A stretch of 64,000 nucleotides of DNA, taken from NCBI GenBank assembly GCA_900469955.1, contig UBYX01000017.1:29634-93633 (forward strand), in the 5' to 3' direction. Position numbers and translations under genes: made by a program. Below, one piece after another: positions 45,255 through 55,505 of the stretch. Every line of letters starts with the position of its first letter. Position 1 is the stretch's first letter. The notes under the pieces were generated by a model. The model saw nothing but the letters and a program-made list of their open reading frames with translations. It did not search any database and was not told the DNA's origin. The stretch comes from Hyphomicrobiales bacterium (GTDB lineage: Bacteria; Pseudomonadota; Alphaproteobacteria; Rhizobiales; Rhizobiaceae).

Positions 45255-46811
45255 TTACTCCGCCGCTTCGATAAGGGGTGTTGGAGCGAAATCCTCCGGG
45301 AAATGGTTCATCGCGCTCATGACAGGATAGGGCGTGAAACCACCTAGCGCGCAGAGCGAGCCGAACTTCATCGTGTTGCAGAGATCCGCCAGCAGCGCCT
45401 TGTTCTTCTCAGGCTCAATGCCTTGCGCGATCTTGTCGGCCGTCTCTACCCCGCGCGTCGAGCCGATGCGGCAAGGCGTGCACTTGCCGCAGCTTTCTAT
45501 GGCGCAGAACTCCATCGCGAAGCGCGCCTGCTTCAGCATGTCGGCGCTATCGTCGAACACGGTGATGCCCGCATGGCCGATCAGCCCGTCACGGGCCGCG
45601 AAGGCTTCATAGTCGAACGGCGTGTCAAATAAGGCCCGCGGGAAATAGGCGCCGAGCGGACCACCCACCTGAACCGCCTTCACCGGCCGGCCGGTCGCCG
45701 TGCCGCCGCCGATGTGATCGACGATCTCTCCGAGAGAAAGGCCGAAAGCCGTCTCATATAGGCCGCCATATTTCACGTTGCCGGCGATCTGGATCGGGAT
45801 GGTGCCGCGCGAGCGGCCCACGCCGAAATCGCGATAGAAGGCAGCACCGCGGTCCATGATCACAGGCACGGAGGCGAGCGAAATGACGTTGTTGACCACA
45901 GTCGGCCGGCCGAGAAAGCCTTGCAATGCCGGTAGCGGCGGCTTGGCGCGCACGATGCCGCGCTTGCCTTCCAGTGAGTTCAGCAGCGAGGTTTCCTCGC
46001 CGCAGACATAGGCGCCGGCGCCGGACCGGATCTCGATGTGGAAAGCATGAGCCGATCCCAGAACGGACGACCCCAGAATGCCGGCAGCCCGGGCGATCTC
46101 CACGGCCTCCGTCATCGTCGCTATGGCATGGGGATATTCCGAGCGGATGTAAACGTAACCTTTGGTGGCGCCCGTCGCGATGCCGGCAATCGCCATGCCT
46201 TCGATCAGCACGAAGGGGTCGCCTTCCATGATCATCCGGTCGGCAAACGTGGCGCTGTCGCCCTCATCCGCGTTGCAGACGATGTATTTCTGCGGGCCAG
46301 CGGCCTCCATCACCGTTTTCCACTTGATGCCGGTCGGGAAGCCGGCTCCGCCGCGACCGCGCAAGCCGCTGTCGGTGACTTCCCGGACGATCTCGGCTTG
46401 CGCCATGGAGATCGCCTTCTCCAGGCCCTTGAGTCCCTGGTAGTGGCGGTAATCCTCAAGTGAAAGCGGGTCGATTACGCCGCAGCGGGAAAAGGTCAGC
46501 CTCGTCTGCTGACGAAGGAAGGGTATCTCCTTCGTCAGCCCAAGACAGAGAGCATGACCGCTGCCTGTCAGAAAGCCGGCGTCAAAGAGGCCTGCCACAT
46601 CGTCAGCCTTGACCGGACCATAGGCAACGCGGCCTTGATCGGTCCGCACCTCGACCAGCGGCTCCAGCCAGAACATGCCGCGCGAGCCGTTGCGCACTAC
46701 CTTGGCATCGAGGCCGCGGGCTGCGATCTCCTGGGTAATCGCCTTCGCCACCTTTTCGGCTCCGAGCGCGAGCGCAGCGGCATCGCGCGGCACGAATATC
46801 GTTACAGTCAT
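45255..46811 (-). CDS. fdsB: NAD-dependent formate dehydrogenase beta subunit (NuoF-like)
   Basis: A 518-residue subunit that carries FMN and the NAD site. It has an N-terminal thioredoxin-like part, the NAD/FMN loops GLRGRGGAGFPTGIKW (149-164) and GAGAYVCGEETSLLNS, and the [4Fe-4S] ligands C441, C444, C447 and C487 (SCGKCTPC ... LCALGG). Electrons from FdsA reach NAD+ here. The ATG overlaps the fdsG stop (ATGA), so fdsG-fdsB are coupled, and fdsA follows after 4 bases. NuoF of complex I is the alternative homologue but the fds order rules it out. Confidence 0.96.
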   Translation of the reverse strand: MTVTIFVPRDAAALALGAEKVAKAITQEIAARGLDAKVVRNGSRGMFWLEPLVEVRTDQGRVAYGPVKADDVAGLFDAGFLTGSGHALCLGLTKEIPFLRQQTRLTFSRCGVIDPLSLEDYRHYQGLKGLEKAISMAQAEIVREVTDSGLRGRGGAGFPTGIKWKTVMEAAGPQKYIVCNADEGDSATFADRMIMEGDPFVLIEGMAIAGIATGATKGYVYIRSEYPHAIATMTEAVEIARAAGILGSSVLGSAHAFHIEIRSGAGAYVCGEETSLLNSLEGKRGIVRAKPPLPALQGFLGRPTVVNNVISLASVPVIMDRGAAFYRDFGVGRSRGTIPIQIAGNVKYGGLYETAFGLSLGEIVDHIGGGTATGRPVKAVQVGGPLGAYFPRALFDTPFDYEAFAARDGLIGHAGITVFDDSADMLKQARFAMEFCAIESCGKCTPCRIGSTRGVETADKIAQGIEPEKNKALLADLCNTMKFGSLCALGGFTPYPVMSAMNHFPEDFAPTPLIEAAE

Positions 46812-47287
46812 CGGCGCACCTCCGCGACGATCTCGGACAGACAGTGTTCGTCCACCCGGCCATAGACTTCGCCGTCCAGCATGGCGGCCGGCGCGCAGGC
46901 GCAGAGGCCGAGACAGTAGACCGCTTCCAGCGTTACCGCGCCGTCCGGCGTCGTCTGGTGAAAGTCGATGCCGAGAAGCTGCCGGGCGCGATCTGCAATG
47001 CGGTCGCTACCCATCGACTGGCAGGCTTCGGCGCGACAGAGCTTCAGCACATGCCGGCCGGCTGGGTGGTCGCGAAATTCATGATAGAAGGTGACGACGC
47101 CATGCACTTCGGCGCGCGACAAGTTGAGCTCGCCCGCGATGATCGGCTTGACCTCGTCCGGCACATAACCGAACTCGGCCTGGATCGCATGCAGGATCGG
47201 CAACATCGGCCCTTCGAGATGCTTCAGATCCTTTATGATCTGAAGCGACCGCTCGGTGAACTCACCAGCGGATATACGCATATTCAT
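46808..47287 (-). CDS. fdsG: NAD-dependent formate dehydrogenase gamma subunit (NuoE-like)
   Basis: A 159-residue thioredoxin-like [2Fe-2S] subunit. Ligands are C84, C89, C125 and C129 (LCRAEACQSMG ... CLGLCACAPA). It relays electrons next to FdsB. Helical N-terminal part MNMRISAGEFTERSLQIIKDLK. The ATG at 47287 has GGGAGG nine bases upstream, and this gene heads the fdsGBACD operon. Upstream are a hairpin (47309-47336) and an inverted repeat (47379-47395) that could be the operator of the adjacent LysR regulator. Confidence 0.95.
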   Translation of the reverse strand: MNMRISAGEFTERSLQIIKDLKHLEGPMLPILHAIQAEFGYVPDEVKPIIAGELNLSRAEVHGVVTFYHEFRDHPAGRHVLKLCRAEACQSMGSDRIADRARQLLGIDFHQTTPDGAVTLEAVYCLGLCACAPAAMLDGEVYGRVDEHCLSEIVAEVRR

Positions 47288-47308
47288 ATCGTCGAACCTC
47301 CCGGCTGA

Positions 47309-47336
47309 TCTGCGCGTGCCTCATTCGCACCGCAGA
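47309..47336 (-). promoter_or_regulatory. hairpin in the fdsG 5' leader
   Basis: TCTGCG-c-GTGC pairs with GCAC-CGCAGA (one bulge) around a six- to seven-base loop, ending about 20 bases before the fdsG start and just before its ribosome binding site. It may shield or expose the ribosome site, or simply be part of a protein operator. Confidence 0.4.
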
Positions 47337-47378
47337 CCAAAACGCTGGTGAAGTGCCAAATAGCCGCACTCCACCTAC

Positions 47379-47395
47379 TGCAACGGAGTCTTGCA
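47379..47395. promoter_or_regulatory. candidate LysR-type operator of fdsG
   Basis: TGCAA-N7-TTGCA is a 17-base inverted repeat about 100 bases before fdsG, a common place and form for LysR operators. The neighbouring LysR gene is the natural candidate to bind it. Evidence is positional and structural only. Confidence 0.4.
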
Positions 47396-47449
47396 ACCCC
47401 GCTCTCAACCGTCAATAAAGGAGATCGGTTACGCGATAGAAAAAAACTA

Positions 47450-48343
47450 TCAAGCCATGGCGCTCGGAGCCAGACTGCGGGCTTCATGCAGCAGGGCGGA
47501 AACAAGCGGCGTAAAAGGCTCACGATGAGTGGCCACCAGGCCGACGATATGGCTGGCCTCCGGTTCTACGATCGGGATTGTCCGGATCTGTTTGGTAAAT
47601 CCGAACGAGCGCGCGACGTTGCGGGGCATGATGCTCGCCCATCGGCCGGTTCCGACATGCGACAGAAGAACGACCATCGAGTTTGACTCCAGCATAGGCT
47701 TTACGATGACGCCTGCTTCCGCAAGGTGCTGGTTGATGATCCGGCGGTTCTGCATGTCTGGCGTCAATAGGCAAAGCCTAAGATCGGCCATCTCCTTCCA
47801 GGTTACATTTTCCCTATCAGCAAATGGCGTACCTTCCGCCGTAACCAGATTGTATCGCTCGGCATAGAGGGGCACGCTGGTGACCCGGCCCAGCGGTTCG
47901 TTGTCGAGATAGGTTATGCCTGCATCGATCTCGAAATTGTCGAGTTGGGAAAGTACCTGCAGCGAGTTTCGTGAAACGACCGAAAAGGTGACGTCCGGGT
48001 GCTTCGCCTGAAAGGGCTCGGTCAACCGCGGGATCATCGCAAGTGCCGTTGGAATTGCCGCAAGCCGGATATGGCCGGCAAGGCCTTTCCGCGCGGCCCT
48101 CATTTCCTCCCGCATGGTGCGCACATCGCCGACGATGCGCTTGGCCCATTCCAGCACCCGCTGCCCCTCCGGCGTCAGCCCCTGAAAACGGGAGCCTCGC
48201 ACGACGAGCTGCACGCCCAGCTGCTCCTCCAGCTGCCGGATCGCCGCCGAAAGCGACGGCTGGGAAATGCCGCACTCTTCGGCAGCGCGGCCGAAATGGC
48301 TTTCCCGCGCGAGAGCAATAAAGAATTCCAGCTTGTCGATCAT
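47450..48343 (-). CDS. LysR-family transcriptional regulator of the fds region
   Basis: A 297-residue LysR regulator. The N-terminal winged helix-turn-helix reads MIDKLEFFIALARESHFGRAAEECGISQPSLSAAIRQLEEQLG (residues 1-43), and the rest is the periplasmic-binding-like effector domain (RLAAIPTALAMIPRLTEPF, ITYLDNEPLGR). It lies just upstream of fdsG on the same strand with 162 bases between, so it may be autoregulated and control fds expression in response to formate or a related acid; LysR genes (fdsR) have been described beside fds operons in other proteobacteria. The effector here is unproven. Confidence 0.93.
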   Translation of the reverse strand: MIDKLEFFIALARESHFGRAAEECGISQPSLSAAIRQLEEQLGVQLVVRGSRFQGLTPEGQRVLEWAKRIVGDVRTMREEMRAARKGLAGHIRLAAIPTALAMIPRLTEPFQAKHPDVTFSVVSRNSLQVLSQLDNFEIDAGITYLDNEPLGRVTSVPLYAERYNLVTAEGTPFADRENVTWKEMADLRLCLLTPDMQNRRIINQHLAEAGVIVKPMLESNSMVVLLSHVGTGRWASIMPRNVARSFGFTKQIRTIPIVEPEASHIVGLVATHREPFTPLVSALLHEARSLAPSAMA

Positions 48344-48439
48344 CAGATTCCTCCACGGAAAGGGCTAACCCTTAGTCGCCGCGACGACAAGCTGCGCGGT
48401 TGCTTCTTGTGGCGATAGCAGCCTCCCATTAGAGGTTTG

Positions 48440-48520
48440 CCCTCAAACTGGTTACCCTCCTATCCGCTATTACGAATATTTGGAGCAGGGTCTTGTCAAA
48501 CCGCGTCAGCGTCCAACGTT
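48440..48520 (+). pseudogene. decayed MerR-family regulator fragment
   Basis: Frame 2 in the gap between LysR and the HWE kinase reads PQTGYPPIRYYEYLEQGLVK then PRQRPTF. RYYE and the EQGLVKP-type end match the helix-turn-helix and wing region of MerR regulators (TGV..TIRYYEEQGLI.P), apart from a two-residue insertion. There is no start codon, no dimerisation helix and the frame continues without MerR features. It looks like a relic of a gene lost between the two flanking genes; chance similarity cannot be excluded. Confidence 0.3.
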
Positions 48521-48555
48521 TATGGAGATGGGAAAGGCCGGTGTGACAGGGATCG

Positions 48556-49665
48556 ATGGTGCCCGATTTCGACCCTCTTTACTTTCTTCAAGGCGGCGGC
48601 GAGGTCGGCAAGGTCATTCGGGAGATTGACTGGTCGGCGACCTCGCTCGGCCCCTCCGAAAGCTGGCCGGTAGCGCTCCGGACAGCCGTTTCGACGATCC
48701 TCAATTCGCGCTTTCCGGCGGCAATCGTCTGGGGACCGGATCTCACCACCATCTACAACGATGCCTTCAAGCCCATCCTTGGCAACAAGCCGGAAGCCAT
48801 GGGACGCCCGTTTTCCGAGGTCTGGCACGAAGCCTGGGACGAGATCGGTGAGATCGCGGCACGCGCCTATAAGGGCGAAGCAACGTTCATCGAGGACTTT
48901 CCGCTGGAAATCGAACGCTTCGGTTATCCGGAGCAAGCGTATTTCACCTTTTGCTATAGCCCGCTACGGGATGACCAGGGCCGTATCGCCGGCATGCTGG
49001 ATACCGTAATCGAAACCACCTCGAAGGTGCAGGCGGAACAGCAGGCTCGGCTCATCAATGCGGAACTCCGCCATCGGATCAAGAACACTCTGGCGATCGT
49101 GACCTCGATCGCCAACCAGACCCTGCGCAATACCCCGTTGGCCGACGGGGTCAAGGAGGCCCTTCTGCAGCGGCTTACCTCCCTTGCGAACACGCACGAC
49201 GTTCTGGCCGGCAAAGGTCGCATCGATGCGGCCATAGGAGACGTCATCGCCGGTGCTCTTTCACCCCACGACGCTGCCGCGGAGCAGTTCGTAATCGAAG
49301 GCCCCCCGCTGCGGCTTTCGGAAAAACAGGCTATATCCCTGGCTCTCGGCGTCAATGAACTCGTCACCAACTCCATCAAGTACGGCGCCCTTCGCCACGC
49401 CACCGGAACGGTGCAAATCAAGTGGGGCCTGTTCGGCAATTCCGGTGAGCGCCGCTTCCGTTTTACCTGGATCGAAAGCGGCGGACCCCCGGTCACTGCA
49501 CCCACTCGGAAAGGTTTTGGAACGCTCTTGATCGAACGGGTCCTGCCGAGTGATTTCGGGGGCACCGCGCAACTGGTTTATGATCCGGACGGGCTCCGCT
49601 ACGAGATCCTGACGGATGGGCGGCAACTGGACCACGTCCAACTCCATCCGGCTCAAGTGGAATAG
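48556..49665 (+). CDS. HWE-type sensor histidine kinase with PAS domain
   Basis: A 369-residue soluble kinase. The N-terminal PAS/GAF-like sensor spans about residues 20-150 (RFPAAIVWGPDLTTIYNDAF ... FCYSPLRDDQGRIAGMLDTV). The kinase core has the phosphoacceptor H173 in ELRHRIKNTLA, the N box ALGVNELVTNSIKYGAL, and the WxE pair (W305, E307) in FTWIESGGPPV that names the HWE group. No response regulator is next to it, so its output partner lies elsewhere; HWE kinases often feed the general stress response or single-domain regulators. AGGG lies 5 bases before the ATG. A terminator follows at 49687. Confidence 0.93.
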   Translation: MVPDFDPLYFLQGGGEVGKVIREIDWSATSLGPSESWPVALRTAVSTILNSRFPAAIVWGPDLTTIYNDAFKPILGNKPEAMGRPFSEVWHEAWDEIGEIAARAYKGEATFIEDFPLEIERFGYPEQAYFTFCYSPLRDDQGRIAGMLDTVIETTSKVQAEQQARLINAELRHRIKNTLAIVTSIANQTLRNTPLADGVKEALLQRLTSLANTHDVLAGKGRIDAAIGDVIAGALSPHDAAAEQFVIEGPPLRLSEKQAISLALGVNELVTNSIKYGALRHATGTVQIKWGLFGNSGERRFRFTWIESGGPPVTAPTRKGFGTLLIERVLPSDFGGTAQLVYDPDGLRYEILTDGRQLDHVQLHPAQVE

Positions 49666-49686
49666 CATTTAAATCAGCAAAAAAGA

Positions 49687-49710
49687 AAGGCGGCCCTTGC
49701 GAGCCGCCTT
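49687..49710. terminator. bidirectional terminator between the HWE kinase and atpC
   Basis: AAGGCGGC (49687-49694) pairs with GCCGCCTT (49703-49710) around an eight-base loop. On the minus strand it is followed by TCTTTTTTG, a good terminator for atpHAGDC; on the plus strand it is followed by GATCTCTTTCC. Confidence 0.8.
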
Positions 49711-49734
49711 GATCTCTTTCCGAAAACTCGTTCG

Positions 49735-50142
49735 TCAGGCCGGAACGACAATGCCGTTCAGATGCGTGAGCTCGGCCAGAAACTGTTCCAGCTTGGTCTT
49801 GTGCTCGTCGCTCTGCGCCTTGTTGATTTCGGCCTGTATGGTCTCGATCCGCTTCTGCAGCGTGTCGCGTGTCACTTCGCTCGCTGGAACTGCGGACTCA
49901 GCAAGCAGCGTGCAGCTCGTCGGCAGGATATCCGCGAAGCCCCCGAATACGACGTACTTGTTGACCTGACCGGAAGCGAGCTTCACGGTAACGACGCCAG
50001 GCTTGATGGTCGTCATCGTCGGCGCGTGATTGACAAGCACCGTCATTTCGCCAAGCGTCGCCGGGATCACCACTTCCGTGACCTTTTCGGAGACAAGCAG
50101 CCGCTCGGGCGAAACCAGTTCGAAATTGAAAGCGTCGGCCAT
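49735..50142 (-). CDS. atpC: F1 ATP synthase subunit epsilon
   Basis: A 135-residue epsilon subunit. The N-terminal beta-sandwich reads NFELVSPERLLVSEKVTEVVIPATLGEMTVLVNHAP, the C-terminal part is two helices with many charged residues. It couples and regulates rotation in F1. GAGGAAG precedes the ATG at 50142. It is the last gene of atpHAGDC and is separated from atpD by 171 bases that hold a repeat (50164-50203); in most bacteria this gap is short. Confidence 0.97.
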   Translation of the reverse strand: MADAFNFELVSPERLLVSEKVTEVVIPATLGEMTVLVNHAPTMTTIKPGVVTVKLASGQVNKYVVFGGFADILPTSCTLLAESAVPASEVTRDTLQKRIETIQAEINKAQSDEHKTKLEQFLAELTHLNGIVVPA

Positions 50143-50163
50143 AACGGTCCACTTCCTCAAAGC

Positions 50164-50203
50164 AATTCCAGCAAAAGTGCGTAGCGGTTTTGCGTCCGGA
50201 ATT
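50164..50203. repeat. rhizobial-type intergenic stem-loop repeat between atpD and atpC
   Basis: AATTCC-a-GCAAAA and TTTTGC-gtcc-GGAATT form a 40-base imperfect palindrome. I recall sequences of the type AAAAGTG..GCGGTTTT.CGTCCGGAATT as a frequent intergenic repeat in Rhizobium and Sinorhizobium. It sits in the mRNA between atpD and atpC and could affect processing or the relative amount of epsilon subunit. Confidence 0.65.
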
Positions 50204-50313
50204 ACAGAAAATAAAAGGTTAGAGTATCGAAGGCGGCTCTGCCGAAGATGCCCTAGTGTTTCGTGCGGGGACGGCGCGCTAGCCTTATGCCCTGCGCGCC
50301 ATCTCGTTCAGCA

Positions 50314-51762
<1,449 letters not shown>

Positions 51763-51767
51763 TTACC

Positions 51768-52655
51768 TCAGAGCGCTTCCGCGCCCGAAATGATTTCGAT
51801 GAGTTCCTTGGTGATCTGTGCCTGACGCTGACGGTTGTAGGAGAGCGTCAGCTTGTTGATCATGTCACCGGCATTGCGCGTGGCGTTATCCATCGCGGAC
51901 ATCTGCGCGCCATAGAAGGAAGCGTTGTTTTCAAGCAGCGCGCGGAAGATCTGCACCGCGACGTTCCTTGGCAGCAGGTCTTCCAGAATTTCCTGTTCGC
52001 TCGGCTCGTATTCATAAAGCGCCGACGACGCAGCTGTCGGCTCCGCCGACTGGTCGCCCCCGAACTTTGCCGGAATGATCTGCTGCGCGGTCGCAACCTG
52101 CGAGATCACCGACTGGAAGCGCGCGAAGAACAGTGTCGCAACGTCGAATTCACCGGCGTTGAACAGCTCAAGAACCTTGTGCGCCACCTCGTCCGCCTGC
52201 ACGAAACCAAGCTGCTTGACTTCGCGGAAGGTGACGTAGTGAACGATGTTTTCCTTGAAGCTGCGGCGCAGAACTTCGTTACCCTTGCGGCCGACGGTCA
52301 GGATCTTCACCGTCTTGCCCTGGGCGAGAAGCTTTTGCGCGTGATCGCGGGCGAGACGGATGATCGAGGAGTTGAAGCCCCCCGCCAGACCGCGCTCGCC
52401 GGTCGCGACGATCAGGAGATGAACCTGATCCTTGCCCGTGCCCGAAAGCAGCAACGGCGCTTCGGCATTGCCGGCATTGGCAGCCGAAAGGCCGGCCAAT
52501 ACCTTGTTCATCCGCTCCGCGTAAGGACGGGCGGCCTCGGCCGCCTCCTGCGCACGGCGCAGCTTCGCCGCGGCGACCATCTTCATCGCCTTGGTGATCT
52601 TCTGCGTCGCCTTGACGGAGGCGATCCGGTTTTTCAGATCCTTAAGTGAAGGCAT
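51768..52655 (-). CDS. atpG: F1 ATP synthase subunit gamma
   Basis: A 295-residue rotor shaft. Typical ends are [36 protein letters not shown] at the N-terminus and the C-terminal coil [37 protein letters not shown]. It lies between atpA and atpD, with a 42-base gap from the atpA stop. The middle contains a short insert ([21 protein letters not shown]) seen in other alphaproteobacterial gamma subunits. Confidence 0.98.
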   Translation of the reverse strand: MPSLKDLKNRIASVKATQKITKAMKMVAAAKLRRAQEAAEAARPYAERMNKVLAGLSAANAGNAEAPLLLSGTGKDQVHLLIVATGERGLAGGFNSSIIRLARDHAQKLLAQGKTVKILTVGRKGNEVLRRSFKENIVHYVTFREVKQLGFVQADEVAHKVLELFNAGEFDVATLFFARFQSVISQVATAQQIIPAKFGGDQSAEPTAASSALYEYEPSEQEILEDLLPRNVAVQIFRALLENNASFYGAQMSAMDNATRNAGDMINKLTLSYNRQRQAQITKELIEIISGAEAL

Positions 52656-52697
52656 CCGTTATCGGTCCCCTGGGGGTTAGCTTGGCTTGATCCGCTC

Positions 52698-54227
52698 TCA
52701 GGCGAAAGACTTGGAGTAGCTGTCGAGAGCAGCCTTGAGCTTCGCGCGGGTATCGTCCGAAAGCTGCTTCTCGGCACGGATCGTATCGAGTATCCCCTTG
52801 CCTTCGGAGCGCAGGTAGGACAGCAGGCCCTGTTCGAACTTGCCGACATCGCTGACGGCGACCTTGTCTAGATAACCGTTGACGCCTGCGAAGATCACCG
52901 AAACCTGCTCTTCCGTCTTCAGCGGCGAGAACTGCGGCTGCTTCAGGAGTTCGGTCAGGCGTGCACCGCGGTTCAGAAGCCGCTGGGTCGATGCGTCGAG
53001 GTCGGAGCCGAACTGGGCGAAGGCAGCCATTTCGCGATACTGAGCGAGTTCGCCCTTGATCGAGCCGGCAACCTGCTTCATCGCCTTCACCTGCGCGGCG
53101 GAGCCAACGCGGGAAACCGACAGACCGACGTTAACGGCCGGACGGATACCCTGGTAGAACAGGTCGGTTTCGAGGAAGATCTGACCGTCGGTGATCGAGA
53201 TCACGTTGGTCGGAATGAAGGCCGAAACGTCGTTGCCCTGGGTTTCGATGACCGGCAAGGCGGTCAGCGAGCCGGCGCCGCGGTCGTCGTTGAGCTTTGC
53301 AGCGCGCTCCAGGAGACGGGAATGCAGGTAGAAGACGTCGCCCGGATAGGCTTCGCGGCCCGGCGGGCGGCGCAGCAGCAGCGACATCTGACGGTAGGCG
53401 ACGGCCTGCTTGGAAAGGTCGTCGTAAGCGATCAGAGCGTGCTGGCCGTTGTCGCGGAAGAACTCACCCATGGCGCAGCCGGCGAACGGTGCGAGATACT
53501 GCATCGGAGCCGGATCGGAAGCGGTCGCGGCAACGATGATCGAGTACTGCAGGGCGCCGCGCTCTTCGAGCACCTTGACGAACTGAGCGACGGTCGAACG
53601 CTTCTGGCCGATAGCGACGTAGACGCAGAACAGCTTTTCAGAGTCCGGGCCGCTGTCGTGAATGGCCTTCTGGTTCAGGATCGTATCGAGAATGATCGCG
53701 GTCTTGCCGGTCTGACGGTCGCCGATGACGAGTTCGCGCTGGCCGCGGCCAACCGGGATGAGCGCATCGATGGCCTTGAGGCCGGTCGACATCGGCTCAT
53801 GAACCGACTTGCGCGGAATGATGCCGGGAGCCTTGACGTCGACGCGAGCGCGACGAGCGCTGTTGATCGGGCCCTTGCCGTCGATCGGGTTGCCGAGCGC
53901 GTCGACGACGCGGCCGAGCAGTTCCGGACCGACCGGAACGTCAACGATGGCGCCGGTCCGCTTGACGATGTCGCCTTCCTTGATCTCGCGGTCGGAACCG
54001 AAGATAACCACGCCGACATTGTCGGCTTCGAGGTTCAGCGCCATACCACGGATGCCGCCCGGGAATTCGACCATTTCGCCAGCCTGGACATTGTCGAGAC
54101 CGTAGACGCGGGCAATGCCGTCGCCGACGGACAGAACCTGTCCAACTTCGGAAACTTCAGCCTCCTGGCCGAAATTCTTGATCTGGTCTTTCAGAATTGC
54201 GGAAATTTCCGCGGCGCGGATATCCAT
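52698..54227 (-). CDS. atpA: F1 ATP synthase subunit alpha
   Basis: A 509-residue non-catalytic nucleotide-binding subunit. The P-loop is GDRQTGKTA, followed by [17 protein letters not shown] and the [67 protein letters not shown] core of the alpha family. N-terminal [20 protein letters not shown] is typical. Its start overlaps the atpH stop (TGATG). A high-abundance gene, with consistent codon use. Confidence 0.99.
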   Translation of the reverse strand: MDIRAAEISAILKDQIKNFGQEAEVSEVGQVLSVGDGIARVYGLDNVQAGEMVEFPGGIRGMALNLEADNVGVVIFGSDREIKEGDIVKRTGAIVDVPVGPELLGRVVDALGNPIDGKGPINSARRARVDVKAPGIIPRKSVHEPMSTGLKAIDALIPVGRGQRELVIGDRQTGKTAIILDTILNQKAIHDSGPDSEKLFCVYVAIGQKRSTVAQFVKVLEERGALQYSIIVAATASDPAPMQYLAPFAGCAMGEFFRDNGQHALIAYDDLSKQAVAYRQMSLLLRRPPGREAYPGDVFYLHSRLLERAAKLNDDRGAGSLTALPVIETQGNDVSAFIPTNVISITDGQIFLETDLFYQGIRPAVNVGLSVSRVGSAAQVKAMKQVAGSIKGELAQYREMAAFAQFGSDLDASTQRLLNRGARLTELLKQPQFSPLKTEEQVSVIFAGVNGYLDKVAVSDVGKFEQGLLSYLRSEGKGILDTIRAEKQLSDDTRAKLKAALDSYSKSFA

Positions 54228-54793
54228 CAGCCAACCTCTTTCAGTGCAAGCTTAAGGGTGGAAAGTTTGGTGCGAAGGGACGTGTCGATCTGACGCGAAC
54301 CGACCTTGACGATAAGCCCGCCGAGGATCGACGGATCGATCGTGACGGCGACTGCAACGTCCTTGCCGGTGACGCCCTTCAGCGCCGACTTGAGTTCAGT
54401 TTCCTGCGCTGCGGAAAGCGCATGGGCCGAGGTGACCTCGGCAGTAACTTCGCCGCGATGAGCGGCAGCGATCTCACGATAGGCCCGGACCATGCCAGGC
54501 AATACGAAGAGGCGGCGATTGCCGGCAACGACCTTCAGGAAATTGCCAACGAGCCCGGTGATACCGGCTCTATCCGCGATGGCGGAGACGGCGCTGCGCT
54601 GGTCGTCGGCTGAAAAGACCGGGCTTGCGACCAGACGTCGCAGGTCTTCGCTCTCATCCAGCAACGCCTGAAAACGATCAAGATCGGCACCGACCTTGTC
54701 GACCGAACCGGACTCGAGAGCCAGTTCGAAAAGCGAGGAAGCGTAACGCTCCGCTACACCGGAAATAAGCTGGGACGTGTCAGCCACGGGCAC
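54227..54793 (-). CDS. atpH: F1 ATP synthase subunit delta (OSCP-like)
   Basis: A 188-residue stalk subunit starting at a GTG (54793) as [37 protein letters not shown] lies 4 bases upstream. The C-terminal strand region [36 protein letters not shown] is the delta/OSCP end. It heads atpHAGDC; the F0 genes (atpB, E, F) are not here, as is usual in alphaproteobacteria. A minus-strand terminator (54961) separates it from the upstream small membrane protein, so its promoter should lie in 54794-54960. Confidence 0.96.
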   Translation of the reverse strand: MPVADTSQLISGVAERYASSLFELALESGSVDKVGADLDRFQALLDESEDLRRLVASPVFSADDQRSAVSAIADRAGITGLVGNFLKVVAGNRRLFVLPGMVRAYREIAAAHRGEVTAEVTSAHALSAAQETELKSALKGVTGKDVAVAVTIDPSILGGLIVKVGSRQIDTSLRTKLSTLKLALKEVG

Positions 54794-54960
54794 AGTTTCC
54801 CTGTATTGCCATCCAAGCGCCAGACCCTGTGGGAGAGGTGCAGCAAGACCTTGAAATCGTTTGATTATTTCTCAGAACCTGCAGAGCTGGCGCTCTACCC
54901 TTTCCGACTTTCGCGGTCCGTCTAGCATAGGATGTAGGGACTCGCAACACGCCTGATAGA

Positions 54961-54986
54961 GGAAAAAGCCCACGACGCAAGGGCTT
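54961..54986 (-). terminator. terminator upstream of the atp operon
   Basis: On the minus strand AAGCCC (54986-54981) pairs with GGGCTT (54971-54966) over a nine-base loop and is followed by TTTCC. It would end the transcript of the small membrane protein before atpH. Confidence 0.65.
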
Positions 54987-55054
54987 GGCCTGTAATTTGT
55001 ACGAGAAGAGGAAGGATTTTCAGAGCTTTTCTTTTGAAGTCCCGATTTCCAGGG

Positions 55055-55438
55055 TCAAATATAGCCGAAGACGTAGGCGAGCGGCCCCGCTGAAAGAACA
55101 ACCTGAAGTAGGAAAATCGCTATGTTTCTGGGAGTGAAGGCCCGATCGAAAACCCCTGACACGGCACGTCCGGCAGCGGCGAATGCCAGTGCTATGCCAA
55201 GCGTCATGTAGATCCAGTCCTGGGCGAGCATGATGGCCGTAAGGCCGAGACCGAGATGATGGGCGCCGGCCGCCCGTACGGCTGCATAACCTTCCGGCCG
55301 CACCTCGCCGATCTGAAAGGCGTTGAGCCGCAAAACCGGACCCGGGAAAAGCAAGAGAAGAAGACCAAGAACCGCTGTGGCCGCGGCGCCGGCGAAAGCC
55401 AGCTGCTCGCCGAGTTCGGCTGGGAAATAAAGTTCCAT
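55055..55438 (-). CDS. small four-helix membrane protein (DUF4345-like)
   Basis: A 127-residue hydrophobic protein, MELYFPAELGEQLAFAGAAATAVLGLLLLLFPGPVLRLNAFQIGE, with about four helices. The FPGPVLRLN / GEVRPEGYAAVRAAGAHHLGLGL segment resembles the DUF4345 or related DoxX-like small membrane proteins, but the family match is not firm. A His pair lies in helix 3's start. It is the single gene between atpH and priA, on the same strand as both; priA ends 67 bases upstream. No function can be proposed. Confidence 0.7.
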   Translation of the reverse strand: MELYFPAELGEQLAFAGAAATAVLGLLLLLFPGPVLRLNAFQIGEVRPEGYAAVRAAGAHHLGLGLTAIMLAQDWIYMTLGIALAFAAAGRAVSGVFDRAFTPRNIAIFLLQVVLSAGPLAYVFGYI

Positions 55439-55505
55439 TCAATCCTCGTGATGTTCGATTCGGTCGATTCTAGCGCAAGCGGTAAACAAGTCGCAAAAAG
55501 GGCGC

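Noticed and set aside
47425..47449. GATAG-T7-CTATC hairpin after the LysR gene
   Set aside because: The five-base stem is weak; it may end the LysR transcript but cannot be supported on sequence alone.
48437..48673. 78-codon ORF between the LysR and HWE genes
   Set aside because: Overlaps the start of the HWE kinase in another frame and has no family features; the MerR-like reading is in a different frame.
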